Assembly: GCA_036320915.1 (NCBI GenBank)
Contig: JAXBDG010000006.1
Location: forward strand, 2,418,001-2,482,000
Origin: Linnemannia elongata
Taxonomy: Eukaryota; Mortierellomycota; Mortierellomycetes; Mortierellales; Mortierellaceae
Direction: 5' to 3'
DNA: 64,000 nt
The position numbers and the translations under genes were made by a program. Each line of letters opens with the position of its first letter. Positions within the stretch are counted from its first letter, which is position 1. The notes beneath the pieces were generated by a model, which saw nothing but the letters and a program-made list of their open reading frames with translations, was not told where the DNA came from and did no database searches. This document shows positions 13,609-24,819 of this stretch, in pieces.

Positions 13609-16600
13609 CTAGTCATCGTCAGAAAGAGACGACAACTCGATATACCGACTCATAGTAGTCGGTGTTGACGGGTGCTTGAACGGAGAACTCGAGGGTCGAC
13701 TCAATTGAGATTCCTTCCAGAGTGCAGATCCTCGTTGCTCGGACGAGTTTATACCAGCAGCATCGCCACCAGCGGCAGCGATGGCGGAGGCGGTGGTGAC
13801 CTTCTTCTTGCTAGGCGTATAGAGTCCTGGATGCCTCTCCCTCCGAGCAGCGACTTCCTCTGGACTGGCTTTCACGCCCTGATGAGATGACTGGTGGGAC
13901 TGTGCACGTTTCTTGGCTAGAGATGCAGCTCCTGCAAAGTTAAAGTTGAACCGCGGCGGGGGTGGGGCCGATCGACCACCACCGCCACCGCCACTACTTG
14001 TGTCCTTCTCCAAGAATGGGTTGCTATTGTCTTGTCCAGAGTGAGATGTACGACGGGCAGGTGACGAGGACTTGATCGTTTCCTGCAGGCGAGCTGCAGA
14101 AGCCGACTTCTTGGGCTGGAAATCTGGGACGGGACGCCGAGAGGATTCGCCATTGAATGGAATCGTCCGGAGTAAGCTAGGTGTAGGTGCCGCCATCTCG
14201 TATCCGGGGTCAGTTGCCAAAACGGTTGTTCTGGAGATCCGACTTGGCGATGAAAATGTAAAGACTGCTCTCTCATCCTCGTGTGGTGATCCCGATAACA
14301 GTGACGCAGAAGAAGAGGAGGAATCGTGCCGTCCCTGCGAGAGCCGCAATTGACTTCTTGCCTCAACCTCCTCAGCCTCCCTTGCTGCATTCCGCGCCAA
14401 TGTCTCGTCATCCTCCTGCTCCCACAGATCCAGAGTGCTGTCAAACTTGTTCCTGCTCCCCTCGCCGTCGTTCCGCTTGACTCCAAAAAAGTCATCCTCC
14501 TGGTGCTGCTTCAACTGCGACTGGCGAAGTTTGATGAGTGGGGCAACGGTCGGGCTATCGTCTTGGTGGTTGACGAGGGTGGCAGTGGAGCTCTTTCGGT
14601 GGATGGCATTCGACGGAACCGTGGAAGTCAACAGGGTAGAAGACGACGACGATCGCTTGGGTGCCGTGCCGATGAGCCTTTGGAATCGGTCCCAGTCGAC
14701 ATTGGTGGGTAGCGAGGATGGCCTGCTGCGTTCGTCTAAGATCCTTGTAGCACTGTACCGCCGGGTGGCGGAATTGGGCTGAGAGAAACTGAAATCCCGA
14801 GCACGTTGGCGGTCAGTCGAAGGGGCTGCCGAGCCTCCTGTCGGGTTTGGGTATAACCTACTGGCCTCCCTCTGAGTGCCCTCTCCACTCCTCCTCCTTC
14901 TATTACCGACGTCGTTGTTTTGGCGTTGTATCCTATCGTCATCCTCCACAGTCCATTGAGACGGTCTCTCCAAGTCGTCCTCCGCCGCCCATCTCTTGGC
15001 GTTGGCCGCAGGTGCGAGTTGCCTGGCCGCCTTGCGCTTAATGATCTTTGGAAGGTCGTCCAGGCCACCCTTGCCGCTGGACGACCTCGGCTTCTCGTCC
15101 TGCTGCAAAAATGACGATGACCGCCTCTTCAGCTGCGGGTGTGTCGCTGTCGCTTCAGAGGTCGCTGTCAAGGTTGGCGAGATCATCGAGGGGTTTCGTC
15201 CTTTGATCCATGCCCTGACATTCTTCATCCTCGACTCAAAACTTGCTGACACCACCTGAGGTTCCTCCGCTGTCTCTGTCGCAGATGGTGAAAAGAGATC
15301 CCGTCTGGTCGATTCTGGAAGACTCTGGTGCTGTGGACGGTGATCCCTTGATGCTGCTGCTCCAGCGGTCTCGGGTTGCGAATTTGAGCGATTCTTCCTT
15401 GGAGGTTTGGGACGAGGGAACTTTGTTGAAGTGATGGCGTTGGGTGCTGTTGTCGGTATTGACGCAGACACTGATGCACTGGTGGGTTTGGATCCTGTAT
15501 TGGCGCTGCTGGTATTCTGAGAGTCCTTGGGCTGCTTTGTACGAGGCCGTTCATCGTCTTCAGGTTCAGCAAACTTGTCTTTGTTATCTGGCGAATGTTT
15601 TTGACGCTTGTTCTTTCCTCCTGGCGACTCTGCATTGATCCGGACTCTATGCTCGCCGCCCGAGCGTTGACCAGACGGTGTGCGGTGTAATGCGCTCGGT
15701 CTGGGCTGTTGCGACCGTGACGACAAATTGGACGTATTCCTGGCTAGGGACGGAGATGGTCTGTCTTCTGACATTGCTGATGAAGGGCGTTTGAGGGTGG
15801 ACTTTTCACTCCCGAACAAAAATATCCCAAGAGGCGAACGTTTCCCCGAATGGGTCAAACTTGCATCCTGCACTGGTGTCACTTGTACTGCTGTCGTAGG
15901 AGTGGACGTTGTGGATCCATGGCCTTGCTGTAATGACGCCGCCCGTGGTCTTGAGGCTGACGTTGGCGTGTGCTTGAACGTCTCTTTGGAATGAAAAGTT
16001 GGTGCTGAGGGGGAAGGCTCTACATGACCAAGTCGAGAGTTGGTCCTGGCTGGGATAGCGTCCTCTGTGACATGTGAATGTGTTCGAGAATGCGACCGTC
16101 TTCTCTCCAAATCCCGCTTGAACCGTCCAAAGTCCAGATTGGTCGCCCTCAGCATCGTGCCGCTACCGATGCTACCTTCGTCGACTTTGAGGCCTCGTCC
16201 TGGCGTTGCTGGTATCCGCTCTGTTGTTGATATGTACGACGACTGCCTGCTGATTGTGCGGTCGTGGTGGAGGTGGTTGTGTTGAGTTTCTAATTGTACT
16301 CTTTGTGAGGAATGACGACGGCTGTCCTCGGGTATAGTGTGGTTCTGGCGTGATGGTTGACTCTCTGGTCGTGATATGTCGAAATGTGCCAGTAATAGCC
16401 ATCCTGCAAACATGATCTTTATCCCCTCGTACATCGGTATCCTAGAGAGGCGATTTGAATTGGGAATCGTTTGTAGCTTGTTAGAGAGCGCCCATTAGGC
16501 AATAATATTCAGCAAAAAGGTTGAAATAAAATACCAAGGGGTCAATTACTTACCGAGAAGAGAGGATAGAATCAGCGATGGGTTCGACAGAGAGGCCGGC

Positions 16601-16883
16601 CAGGGTCAAGAACCAGAGGAACATATGTCTCCGCGCCTTGCTCCTGTCTGTAGAGTCGACAACAGCAGACCATGTCTTGATAGAGGAGAATGTGATGCTA
16701 AGTTTTTGGCGTGCCGTATTGCGATAGAAAAGGGAGAAGAGGGAGGGGTTTGCGCGTGATGTTAGGGGGTTTTGTTTGTGTGCCGTTGCTCTTGGACGCG
16801 TTTGTTGTGAAGAGATGATCTTGTTGAGGAGGTGGGGTTGGGTTGTGGGTTTACCATGCTAGCCGCAAGGCGTGATATATCAT
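13609..16883 (-). CDS. TB2/DP1/HVA22 (REEP/Yop1-like) membrane protein with a long disordered tail
   Basis: Three exons, 16883-16855 (29 nt), 16697-16554 and 16441-13609, give 1001 residues. The first 80 or so form the TB2/DP1/HVA22 domain: MIYHALRLACITFSSIKTW, then RHMFLWFLTLAGLSVEPIAD and RIPMYEGIKIMFAGWLLLAH, that is hairpin membrane segments with the family's IPxYxxIK motif. Such proteins shape tubular ER membranes (Yop1, REEPs). The remaining 900 or so residues are low-complexity, rich in S, R, P and T, with basic/serine patches such as KRRSSSFL and RRSHSRTHSH that could be phosphorylated. The protein ends with an acidic ELSSLSDDD. Yeast Yop1 has 180 residues; long-tailed fungal HVA22-domain proteins exist, but the tail's role is unknown. 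The start is set by the tiny first exon. Confidence 0.8.
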
Positions 16884-17230
16884 CGCGCGAGGCGTGCGTT
16901 AAAGATGAAAGTACTGATGAGCGAAGGTGGTGAGGTTCAGGAGGATGTGTGGGGTTGGATGCAAGTGAGGTCGCGATAGATGTCTATGCTCTTGCTTGTT
17001 CGTTGTGTTGCTATCCCTGTCCTTTGTGTGTGTGTGCGAAGTGAGTGTAAAAAAGGTTGGTCTTGGCCCAAATACAGAGCAGAGAGAGAGACATAAGGAC
17101 GGAATACTTTGACCGCGTGTGGTGGCTTTGAATCTTTTCTTGCGTCAAATGGTGGCAAATTATCTTCAGAACACAAGACAACTGTTTCGCCTCCTCCAAA
17201 TAGACACCTAACTCGACGCTCAATGACTCA
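16884..17230. promoter_or_regulatory. Divergent promoter between the HVA22-domain gene and SEN54
   Basis: A 347-bp spacer between two outward start codons. It contains a GT/GA-rich run around 17025-17095 and no recognisable operator. The 5' leaders of both transcripts must lie here. Confidence 0.5.
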
Positions 17231-18814
17231 ATGAATGCCGACGACCAGGACGACCAGGACCAGCAACCTGACTTTCGTCTCCTGCTGAATACTTCCAAAG
17301 GGTAGTCAATTGGCAGGAGGCTATTAATGTGCATAGCTCGATATTTGCTCAACCGTGCCCTGAGGAAACTAACGGAAAGAATCATTTCCTACGTTTCACT
17401 TTTTCTACTTGTTCAGGGCTTCGCAGGCACTTCCGAGCAGAGACGCCAAAACAGCCCACGATCCGGAGGCCGTCCTCAAGGAGCAATATGACGCCTTCTT
17501 TCAAGTCATTTCAGAGGAGCGCCGTCTGCAAGAGTAAGTAACTTTACATGCAACTACGTGACTTCATGCTGAGCATCCTGCAAAATCAGAGCAATTAATC
17601 CCAGGATCCTGTTTATGCATTTGACAATAGAAAGACGCTATCCCGGGCTATCTATGAGCCAGAGCTTGGTTTATTCCGACTGACGGTCAACAAAGGAAAC
17701 CACTTTGTCGGCATGGGTCACACTCTCAAGGGAAACATCTATCTCTACCCGGAGGAGGCGCTCTATCTCGTCGACCGATCGTCATTACTGGTGGAACACA
17801 ATGGAACCGACTTGGATGTTCAGCAAACATGGAGTCTTTGTCTCTCTCAACTGCAGGACCTTACAGGAAAATGGGATACCACGCGGGCCATGGATCGGCA
17901 CCTGGCCTATGCCTACCTCAAGCGACTGGGATATGTTGTGACCCGGCCAGGAACGTACGACAATCGTGCAGTAGACATCATACCCAAGACAGCTGCCACA
18001 CCAACCAGCTCGACGTTGACTTTGAATTCTAATGGCCTGTGGTTGAGCACGTTATTGTGGAGACTCCTCGTCGACTCGTGGAACCTTGGGAACAGGGTCA
18101 TCCTCACAGGATTTCGCCGATGGTTCGAGCCCCTAAGCGATTTTTGGAACAAACGGATGAGCCGACCACTTGTGGCCAACAATGACCAGCTATCACATGG
18201 TATGTTATAAACAGGTTTATTATGTATGCTGTGAGCGAATAAGGTATCTTCCTCGATTAATTAACAACTCAATTATGTCTTCCCGATAGAACAAGTCTTG
18301 CAGAGGATCAGGATTATACCCACAAGACGACTTGTTCAGTCGCCCGAAGAAGAGTCAAGACCCCATGTAGAGCATCAGATTACAAAAGATACGTGGAAGC
18401 AGAAAGTTGATTTTGAAGTCTACAAGCCAGCGGGGGCATTTAAGAAAAGGCAACCTGGCATCCCTGATTACCGGGTCGTTGTCGTCAGGTTCGTGAATAG
18501 CAATTGTTTCGGACTCAAAGGCTGAAGTGCTAATTCATGGAGGCACTGACATGACCTTTCTATACTTTCCTGAACTTAATTCTAGTGCGAGGAGCAGGAT
18601 ACCGACGCTAGAGGAATTGGGTGATATGATGGAAGGTCTTATCGACCCAGCACAGATTGAGCCCTCTTCGAGTCCTTCGAACACAGCGTCCGCACTACCA
18701 ACTGACAAGGGCAAGAAGAAGCAGCAACCAGACTGGCCGAAGGTTCTCTTTGCTGTCGTAGACGGAGGGCAAGTCTCGTTCATGAGCTTAAGCAACGTGC
18801 AAGCGATTCTATGA
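17231..18814 (+). CDS. SEN54: tRNA-splicing endonuclease subunit SEN54
   Basis: Five exons, 17231-17301, 17417-17533, 17631-18199, 18290-18488 and 18586-18814, give 394 residues. The N-terminal SEN54 domain is recognisable at about 40-135: EERRLQEKTLSRAIYEPELG, NHFVGMGHTLKGNIYLYPEEALYLVDRSS and RHLAYAYLKRLGYVVTRPG. The C-terminus (PDWPKVLFAVVDGGQVSF) matches the family's last strands. Sen54 is a structural subunit of the nuclear Sen2-Sen34-Sen15-Sen54 complex that excises tRNA introns, so no catalytic triad is expected. The first ATG in the area (17223) hits a stop after two codons; the ATG at 17231 is the first usable one. The middle region (about 190-260) is variable. Confidence 0.87.
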
Positions 18815-19283
18815 GACTTCGCGTTGAAATCATCCGCGCTTTCCAATAAATGTGCCGCGTTTTTTCAGGACGCCTACCTCGGTTTTTTTTTTTTATCTCA
18901 CTTTTTGTTTTTCTGAAGACGGTACCCCTGGATGTTAATTTTGTACCTGAAATATGTTGGTCAGACGTCGACCATCGACCGAGGCTTCCTTCCTGTTTTC
19001 TTATTCAGCTTCTTTATATCCTTTGTCATCATCATCCTCATACTCTTCCTCCATCAACCTAGTTTAGTAGTCGTTATGGGCTACTGAGCAGCACAAGCAA
19101 TTATGCAACCTCATTCATGAGTGAACTTGGGCGAAAAAAAAAAAAAAAAAAAAAAAACCAACAATACATCCGCCTTCTCGTCCCAAATACTCGCTGTCTC
19201 TAAAAATTTTAACAGCTTTTGTATTGGCAAAATTGGGGTAAAAGAAACTAGCCTAAAATCATTTAATCTGCAACAATACACAT
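18815..19283. other. Convergent intergenic region with poly(A) tract
   Basis: 3' flanks of SEN54 and the F-box gene. It holds a run of about 24 A residues at 19134-19157 and an 11-base T-run near 18883-18893. No gene was seen. Confidence 0.55.
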
Positions 19284-20906
19284 TCACCTCCACTCCGGGC
19301 GATGCGTCTGGAGCCACTGTTGAACCTCAGAGGAAGGGGGTATGAGGGAGTCCCGTATACCAATCAGTTGTCGGAGATTGGGCAAGTTCTGGTTCATCCA
19401 CTCGAGTTCGGGAACGCCAACGCGGTGATCCATATGACGAATGTCCAGCAACTCGAGATCCTTAAGGTTCACCAGCTCGTCCAGACCGCTCTCCAGAGTC
19501 ATCTCGAGACAGTTGCGCTGGTGAGTAATTGCGGGAGTGAACACCATGCCTCCAATCACCATCATCCGGAGGTTAGTTTGTTGGCCAAAGCGCCGAAGGA
19601 CTTTTCGCTGGGTGTCGCGGGAAGATTGGATGACATCGGTGTTGTTGGACAGCATATTGTCGTTGACTCGTGGCACATTGATCTTGAAACCTACATGCGT
19701 CAGAGATGTAGTGGCCCACTCTGAGGAGAGAATGCCCTCGGCGCTGATATTGTCGGTGGCGAGTAGCCGATGTGCTCGAAGTCTTCTTAGTCCCGTAGCC
19801 TTGCTGAGGATCGCCTGCAAATGAGAGCCTATCAGTCCACTGGTGCCTCTTTTCATAATATCGAGTACCTCCAAACGCTCGCAGTTATCAACAATAGCGG
19901 CAGCGGCCAATGGTCCTACACTACGTAGGTTCAGATCGATGCTGGTGCAGTTGGGGTTGAGAGAGATAGTCCTGGCAACATCGGCATCGGACGCGTCAGG
20001 CGGCAAGGAGTCTCGACTCAGCTGCGGGTAAAAAATACCCAGGTCAGACAGGGCACTGGCGATCTTTGCATTGCGGAAGAAGCGTATCGACCGTTTGCCA
20101 CCAAACGACTTTAGATTTCGACTGCAACTCTTTAAGAATGGGATCAAAATATTTTCATCCTGCCCTTCGAGATTGCCTCCGATAGAGAAAGACTCGAGGG
20201 CATGATGTTGCGTTATCGTCGATGAGCTAACGCCTGATTCAATGCTGGATGCCTGGCCTGTGTTGCCTGACGCCCTGTGATGGACATCTCTAAGCCTTAC
20301 GGTTCGGATACATTCGGGAAGATTCTCGAGGAGAGCCTTGACATCGCCGCGCCAGGTGACCACCGAGAGATCCAGGTCGTGCAGGTTTGGCGCGTAATTT
20401 GTGATGATACTCATCAGAGCCATCGGATCCATTTTGACATCGATCTTGAGACGCCTAAGGGACGGGTTCTGCTGAACAAGTGCAACGATACTCAGGTCAT
20501 GATCGCCTTCCGGATGTCCGAGATAGTGCAGCTCCAACGTGCGAAGATTGGTGAAGAGACCGACCGGAGACTCGCCAGTTTGGGCATCTCCAGGCTCCGC
20601 CATGAGAGTCTGCTGAAATGGGAGGAACCGATGGTACAGCTTATTGCCGATGATGTGAAGTGTGCGAACAAACTTTGCGTTCTTGGCTAGTGCCTGTTGG
20701 GTCTCGTTTGTTAGGAATCGTTTGAGCTGCTCGCGGAAACGGATGTCAAGGGTTTGCCAGAGGTATGGGACAATGATTCCGTTCCATGCTTGAGATACAC
20801 GAACGCATTGAATGAGATCCTGTTGCCTGAGGAACGGCAGGATGCTCTCGAAGATCTCAGTTGGAAGCGTCAGGAGAGTCGGAGAAGGAGCAGCGGGGGA
20901 GGTCAT
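19284..20906 (-). CDS. F-box and leucine-rich-repeat protein (substrate receptor of an SCF ligase)
   Basis: Single exon, 540 residues. An N-terminal F-box at about 13-55 reads LTLPTEIFESILPFLRQQDLIQCVRVSQAWNGIIVPYLWQTL. Irregular leucine-rich repeats follow to the end (for example LRTLELHYLG, LRRLKIDVK, LHDLDLSV, LRRLRAHRL, LKDLELLDIRHM). F-box proteins bridge Skp1 to ubiquitylation targets; the target here is unknown. Such proteins form very large families in Mortierella-type fungi, so orthology is not claimed. The only ambiguity is the exact N-terminus, where the first Met gives a normal F-box spacing. Confidence 0.85.
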   Translation of the reverse strand: MTSPAAPSPTLLTLPTEIFESILPFLRQQDLIQCVRVSQAWNGIIVPYLWQTLDIRFREQLKRFLTNETQQALAKNAKFVRTLHIIGNKLYHRFLPFQQTLMAEPGDAQTGESPVGLFTNLRTLELHYLGHPEGDHDLSIVALVQQNPSLRRLKIDVKMDPMALMSIITNYAPNLHDLDLSVVTWRGDVKALLENLPECIRTVRLRDVHHRASGNTGQASSIESGVSSSTITQHHALESFSIGGNLEGQDENILIPFLKSCSRNLKSFGGKRSIRFFRNAKIASALSDLGIFYPQLSRDSLPPDASDADVARTISLNPNCTSIDLNLRSVGPLAAAAIVDNCERLEVLDIMKRGTSGLIGSHLQAILSKATGLRRLRAHRLLATDNISAEGILSSEWATTSLTHVGFKINVPRVNDNMLSNNTDVIQSSRDTQRKVLRRFGQQTNLRMMVIGGMVFTPAITHQRNCLEMTLESGLDELVNLKDLELLDIRHMDHRVGVPELEWMNQNLPNLRQLIGIRDSLIPPSSEVQQWLQTHRPEWR

Positions 20907-21787
20907 TTGTTTGCTATAAAGGAATGTGATTGTCTACAATGGGTTGTGAGGGAGGAACGAAAGAGTTGGAAGAGCTAATGATGTTCTTTGATTTTTTTGT
21001 GTTAGTACGAGGCAACTTGTTGTTTATAAAACACTATACAAATGACTCAGCGGTCTGAAGAAGAGAAACCCTTTACCCTTGTTACTGCGTCTCCGTGTCT
21101 TTTGCGTACTATCAACACGATGCCATTTTCTACTATACCGCGCCTCCACGTCTTTTCCAAGTTCATAACAGCAGAACACACGAGGGCCGCATTTTGGAGT
21201 CGATGAGTCAAAATTCAGTAATAATATTCACACATTCTACACGCCTCAGCTGCCTCATTGGGTATAAACACTTGCGACAGTGGTCCTATTAACCCGATAT
21301 ACAGACCACAACCAGGCACGCACCAACCAAGAAAATGATCGTACCACTAGAAGAGAAAAATAGGGATGTATGGTAATGATCGTAAACTAAGCCTCGACGA
21401 CGCGACCTCGAATGATAATATGGGAGGAGAGAAAGAGCCGACATCGAAGCATCAAAGGGCAACATCACTTTGAACACCTGGCTGCCACAAGCAAGTTGCT
21501 TTTACTGAGCCTCTGCACAATTTCCTCCTGTACTTACTCTACAGGCGTCAGTAAAGTATCTCGAAGGTCATCTGTTCTCTTGAAATTTTGTTTGTACAAC
21601 CATGATACTTTGTGGCGCAATCGTGCGGCATTGACGAGTTGGCCCAGAAAAGTACTGCGTAAAAAAGGAATGAAGGTGGCTCACAACGTTGCATTGGACA
21701 ATGCATCTCTCCATTCTTTCTCATTCTTCCTTTCATCTCATTGCGTTGAATCCACATCATCCCCAGTTTACTCATTGCAACCTAACG
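20907..21787. other. Intergenic, F-box promoter and upstream region of secreted gene 1
   Basis: The left part is the promoter of the minus-strand F-box gene. From about 21440 the sequence is duplicated at about 23157, that is the proximal upstream region of the tandem secreted genes. An in-frame ATG at 21689 would add 33 residues to secreted gene 1. It is retained in copy 2 (23407), but it would bury the signal peptide. Confidence 0.55.
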
Positions 21788-23038
21788 ATGCTTCCCGCCA
21801 AGAAACCAGTCCTGCTTCTAACCTCCTTGGTCTTCTTCGCGACCATGGCTTTCATGGTCCATGCTGCTCCTACGGGTCAAGGTCAAGGTCGACGTCTGGA
21901 TCCAGATGTAAATTATTTTGACGGTAAAGAATGCTTGCATTGCTGTCGTTCTCTGATAGTGTGGCGACAATCTGATCAAGAGTCTGCTGTGCCTGCATAA
22001 ATATTTTAGTATAATGTTATTATCCAACTAAACACTCCTTCCCACTCCAATGCTCGCTTCTTAGATACGGTGACACCGCCAGGAAATCTCACGTCCAACT
22101 GGCATTACGAAGAGCGTTTTTTATATGGGGGCCAGGATCGACGAGAACAGATGCGGCAGCAACGACGACTTGCCTTCCGTGAGTTCTCCGAAAAGTACGT
22201 CTCGAATGACTGCATCCCAATCTTAACATCGACTTTTGTTCATTTGGACAACGTCCGAAGTTTCGTCCAAGCTCGCTTCAAGACCAAGGCTTCGTTTGAA
22301 CTTTTGGAACCTATCCTCCAGCCTCTCGTCGAAGTTTTGGACATGCACGATAATCGTACGTTCCCAGTTGAGATGGTGCCCAAAGCGGATAACGCTGCCT
22401 CGTCTGCACAGATGAAGCTCGGCCGCACTAAGGAAGGTCGCGATGACTACATCTTCGTACATAAAGCGGCATGGACAGAAGAGAATGAGCCTGAGCTCCT
22501 TTTCAAGTATCGACTTCGGTACCTGGAGAAGAATTTGGGAGTCTTTCAGCACGTTCTCAAGGTTGCACCGGAACCAGTCAGACAGGAACTTGAAGCCAGT
22601 GGGTTCGCGCAAGAGACCAGAGTTTTGCGACAGCATGCGAGATCTCTTCTAACTTGTGAGGGCGTCCCACATGTTACCGTTGCAGGATTGGAAGAAAAAC
22701 TTGGAGAGCAAGAGAGTGACAGCTATGTGGACAGAGAGACAGCCCGTGGCGCTACTACTAGATTTTACCTTGCGTACAACTTCCGCATTATACTCGCGCA
22801 AATTCGGTCTTTTCCTACGACTATGGACCCAGATCAGGCAGCCCGTTGTGGATTCAGGAACGTCACCAGGGATGCGTCGTCCAAACCTTCTGAGCCCTCG
22901 AAAGAAGAAACGGTGGATCCATCGTCCTCTTCTCCTCAAGTCAAGTTTGTTTGGTCAAATGAGGCGATGTCGCGAATGGCCGAGGCCGTCTTCAAAGGTC
23001 ACCGTGCAAACCCGGAACTAGCCTCCATGTTGTTCTAG
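21788..23038 (+). CDS. Secreted protein of unknown family, tandem copy 1
   Basis: Two exons, 21788-21923 and 22065-23038, give 369 residues. A clear signal peptide (MLPAKK, then a hydrophobic core to about 23) has a VHA|AP cleavage site after residue 26. A short GQGQG linker is followed by the body, which begins DTVTPPGNLTSNW. The body is hydrophilic and mostly helical in appearance (FLYGGQDRREQMRQ, then WTEENEPELLFKYRLRYLEKN). It has two NxT/NxS-type sites early on, few cysteines and no further membrane segment. I do not recognise a domain. The position is next to decayed repeats. Candidates are an extracellular enzyme or an interaction/effector-like protein; none is demonstrated. The start at 21788 was chosen because it places the signal peptide at the N-terminus. 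Confidence 0.75.
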
Positions 23039-23505
23039 GACTAGTTTTCTAACTAAACACCTCAGATAATCGAATGACTACATCCAGGACCAAAGATCTG
23101 GGACTGAATATGCGAACCCTTTTTGCCACTGAGAGAGGATTGAAAAGAGGGAGTCAACATCGAACGATTAAAAAGCAACGTCGCTATGAACACCTGGCTG
23201 CCACAAGCAAGTTGCTTTTACTGGGCCTCTGCACAATTTCCTCCTGTATTAACTCTACAGGTGTCAATAATGTACCTCGAATGTCTTCTTAGTTCCCTTG
23301 AAATTTTGTTTGTGCAACCATGACACTTTGTGGCGCAATCGTGCGGCATCGACGAGTTGGCCCAGAAAAGTACTGCGTAGAAAAGGAATGAAGGTGGCTT
23401 ACAACGTTGCATCGGACAATGCATCTCTCCATTCTTTCTCATTCATCCTTTCATCTCCTTGCATTGAATCCACATCATCCCCAGTTTACTCATTGCAACC
23501 TAACG
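23039..23505. promoter_or_regulatory. Spacer and duplicated promoter of secreted gene 2
   Basis: The first 120 bp are unique; from about 23157 the sequence copies the region upstream of secreted gene 1. No independent gene was seen. Confidence 0.55.
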
Positions 23506-24753
23506 ATGCTTCCCGCCAAGAAACCCGCCCTGCTTCTATCATCCTTGGTCTTCTTCGCGACCACGGCTTTCATGGTCCATGCTGCTCCTGCGGGTCAAGG
23601 TCAAGGTCAACGTCTGGATCCAGATATAAATTATTTTGACGGTAAAGAATGCTTGCATTGCTGTCGTTCTCTGATAGCGTGGCGACATTCTGATCAAGAG
23701 TCTGCTGTGCCTACATGAAAATTTTAGTATAGTGTTATTATCCAATTAAACACTCCTCCCTCCTCTAATGCTCGATTCTTAGATAGGGTGACACCGCCAG
23801 GAAATCTCACGTCCAACTGGAATTACGAAGTGCGTTTTTTATATGGGGGCCAGGATCGACGAGAACAGATGCGGCAGCACCGAGAACGTGCCTTCCGTGA
23901 GTTCTCCGAAAAGTACGTCTCGAATGGCTGCATCCCAATCCTAACATCGACTTTTGTTCATTTGGACAACGTCCGAGGTTTCATCCACGATCGCTTCAAG
24001 ACCAAGGCTTCGTTTGAACTTTTGGAACCTATCCTCCAGCCTCTCGTCGAAGTTTTCGACATGCACAAATATCGTACGTTCCCAGTTGAGTTCTTGCCCG
24101 AAGCGGATAACGCTGCCTCGTCAGCACAGATGAAGCTTGGCCGCACTAAGGAAGGTCGCAATGGCCACATCTACATAGAGAAGGCGGCATGGACAGAGGA
24201 GAATGAGCCTGAGCTCCTTTTCAAGTATCGACTTCGGTACCTGGAGAAGAATTTGGGAGTCTTTCAGCACGTTCTCAAGGTTGCACCGGAACCAGTCAGA
24301 CAGGAACTTGAAGCCAGTGGGTTCGCTCAAGAGACCAGAGTTTTGCGACAGCATGCGAGATCTCTTTTAACTTGTGAGGGTGTCCCACATGTTACCGTTG
24401 CAGGGTTGGAAGAAAAACTGGGAGAGGAAGAGAGTGACAGCTATGTGGACAGGGATACAGCCCGTGACGCTTCTTTTGGCTTTTACCTTGTGTACCACCG
24501 CCGCATTATACTCGCGAGTATGCGGATTCCTATGTCCATGGACCCAGATCAGGCAGCCCGTTGCGGATTCAGGAACGTCACCAGGGATGTGTCGTCCAAA
24601 CCTTCTCAGCCCTCGAAAGAAGAAAAGGTGGATCCATCGCCCTCTTCTCCTCAAGTCAAGTTCGTTTGGTCAAATGAGGCGATGTCGCGAATGGCCGAAG
24701 CCGTCTTCAAAAATCACCGTGCAAACCCAGAATTAGCCTCCATGTTGTTCTAG
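23506..24753 (+). CDS. Secreted protein of unknown family, tandem copy 2
   Basis: Two exons, 23506-23641 and 23783-24753, give 368 residues, with the same signal peptide, intron position and intron length (141 bp) as copy 1. By my alignment about 45 residues of the mature protein differ from copy 1, plus one deletion. The changes cluster in three patches (near residues 60-90, 150-185 and 275-300). The block from KAAWTEENEPEL to GLEEKLGE is identical in protein and differs by only about six silent bases. No catalytic motif is recognised. The open frame and the skew to silent changes in the core argue that both copies are functional. Confidence 0.75.
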
Positions 24754-24819
24754 GACTAGTCTTACAACTAAAGTCACAACTGAACAGCATCGACAAGGCA
24801 ACCTCGTATCCTAATGAAG

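Larger units (their letters stand above)
21440..24757 (+). repeat. Tandem segmental duplication (two units, about 1.7 kb period)
   Basis: Unit 1 (about 21440-23040) and unit 2 (about 23157-24757) align end to end at high identity: about 350 bp of upstream sequence, exon 1, a 141-bp intron, exon 2 and the stop. Start codons are 1718 bp apart. The shared upstream block (for example CACCTGGCTGCCACAAGC) shows that the promoter was duplicated with the gene. Confidence 0.9.

Noticed and set aside
18527..18585. Continuous reading from 18527 into the last SEN54 exon as a separate start.
   Set aside because: The acceptor at 18584-18585 joins the preceding exon in frame; the extra bases are intron.
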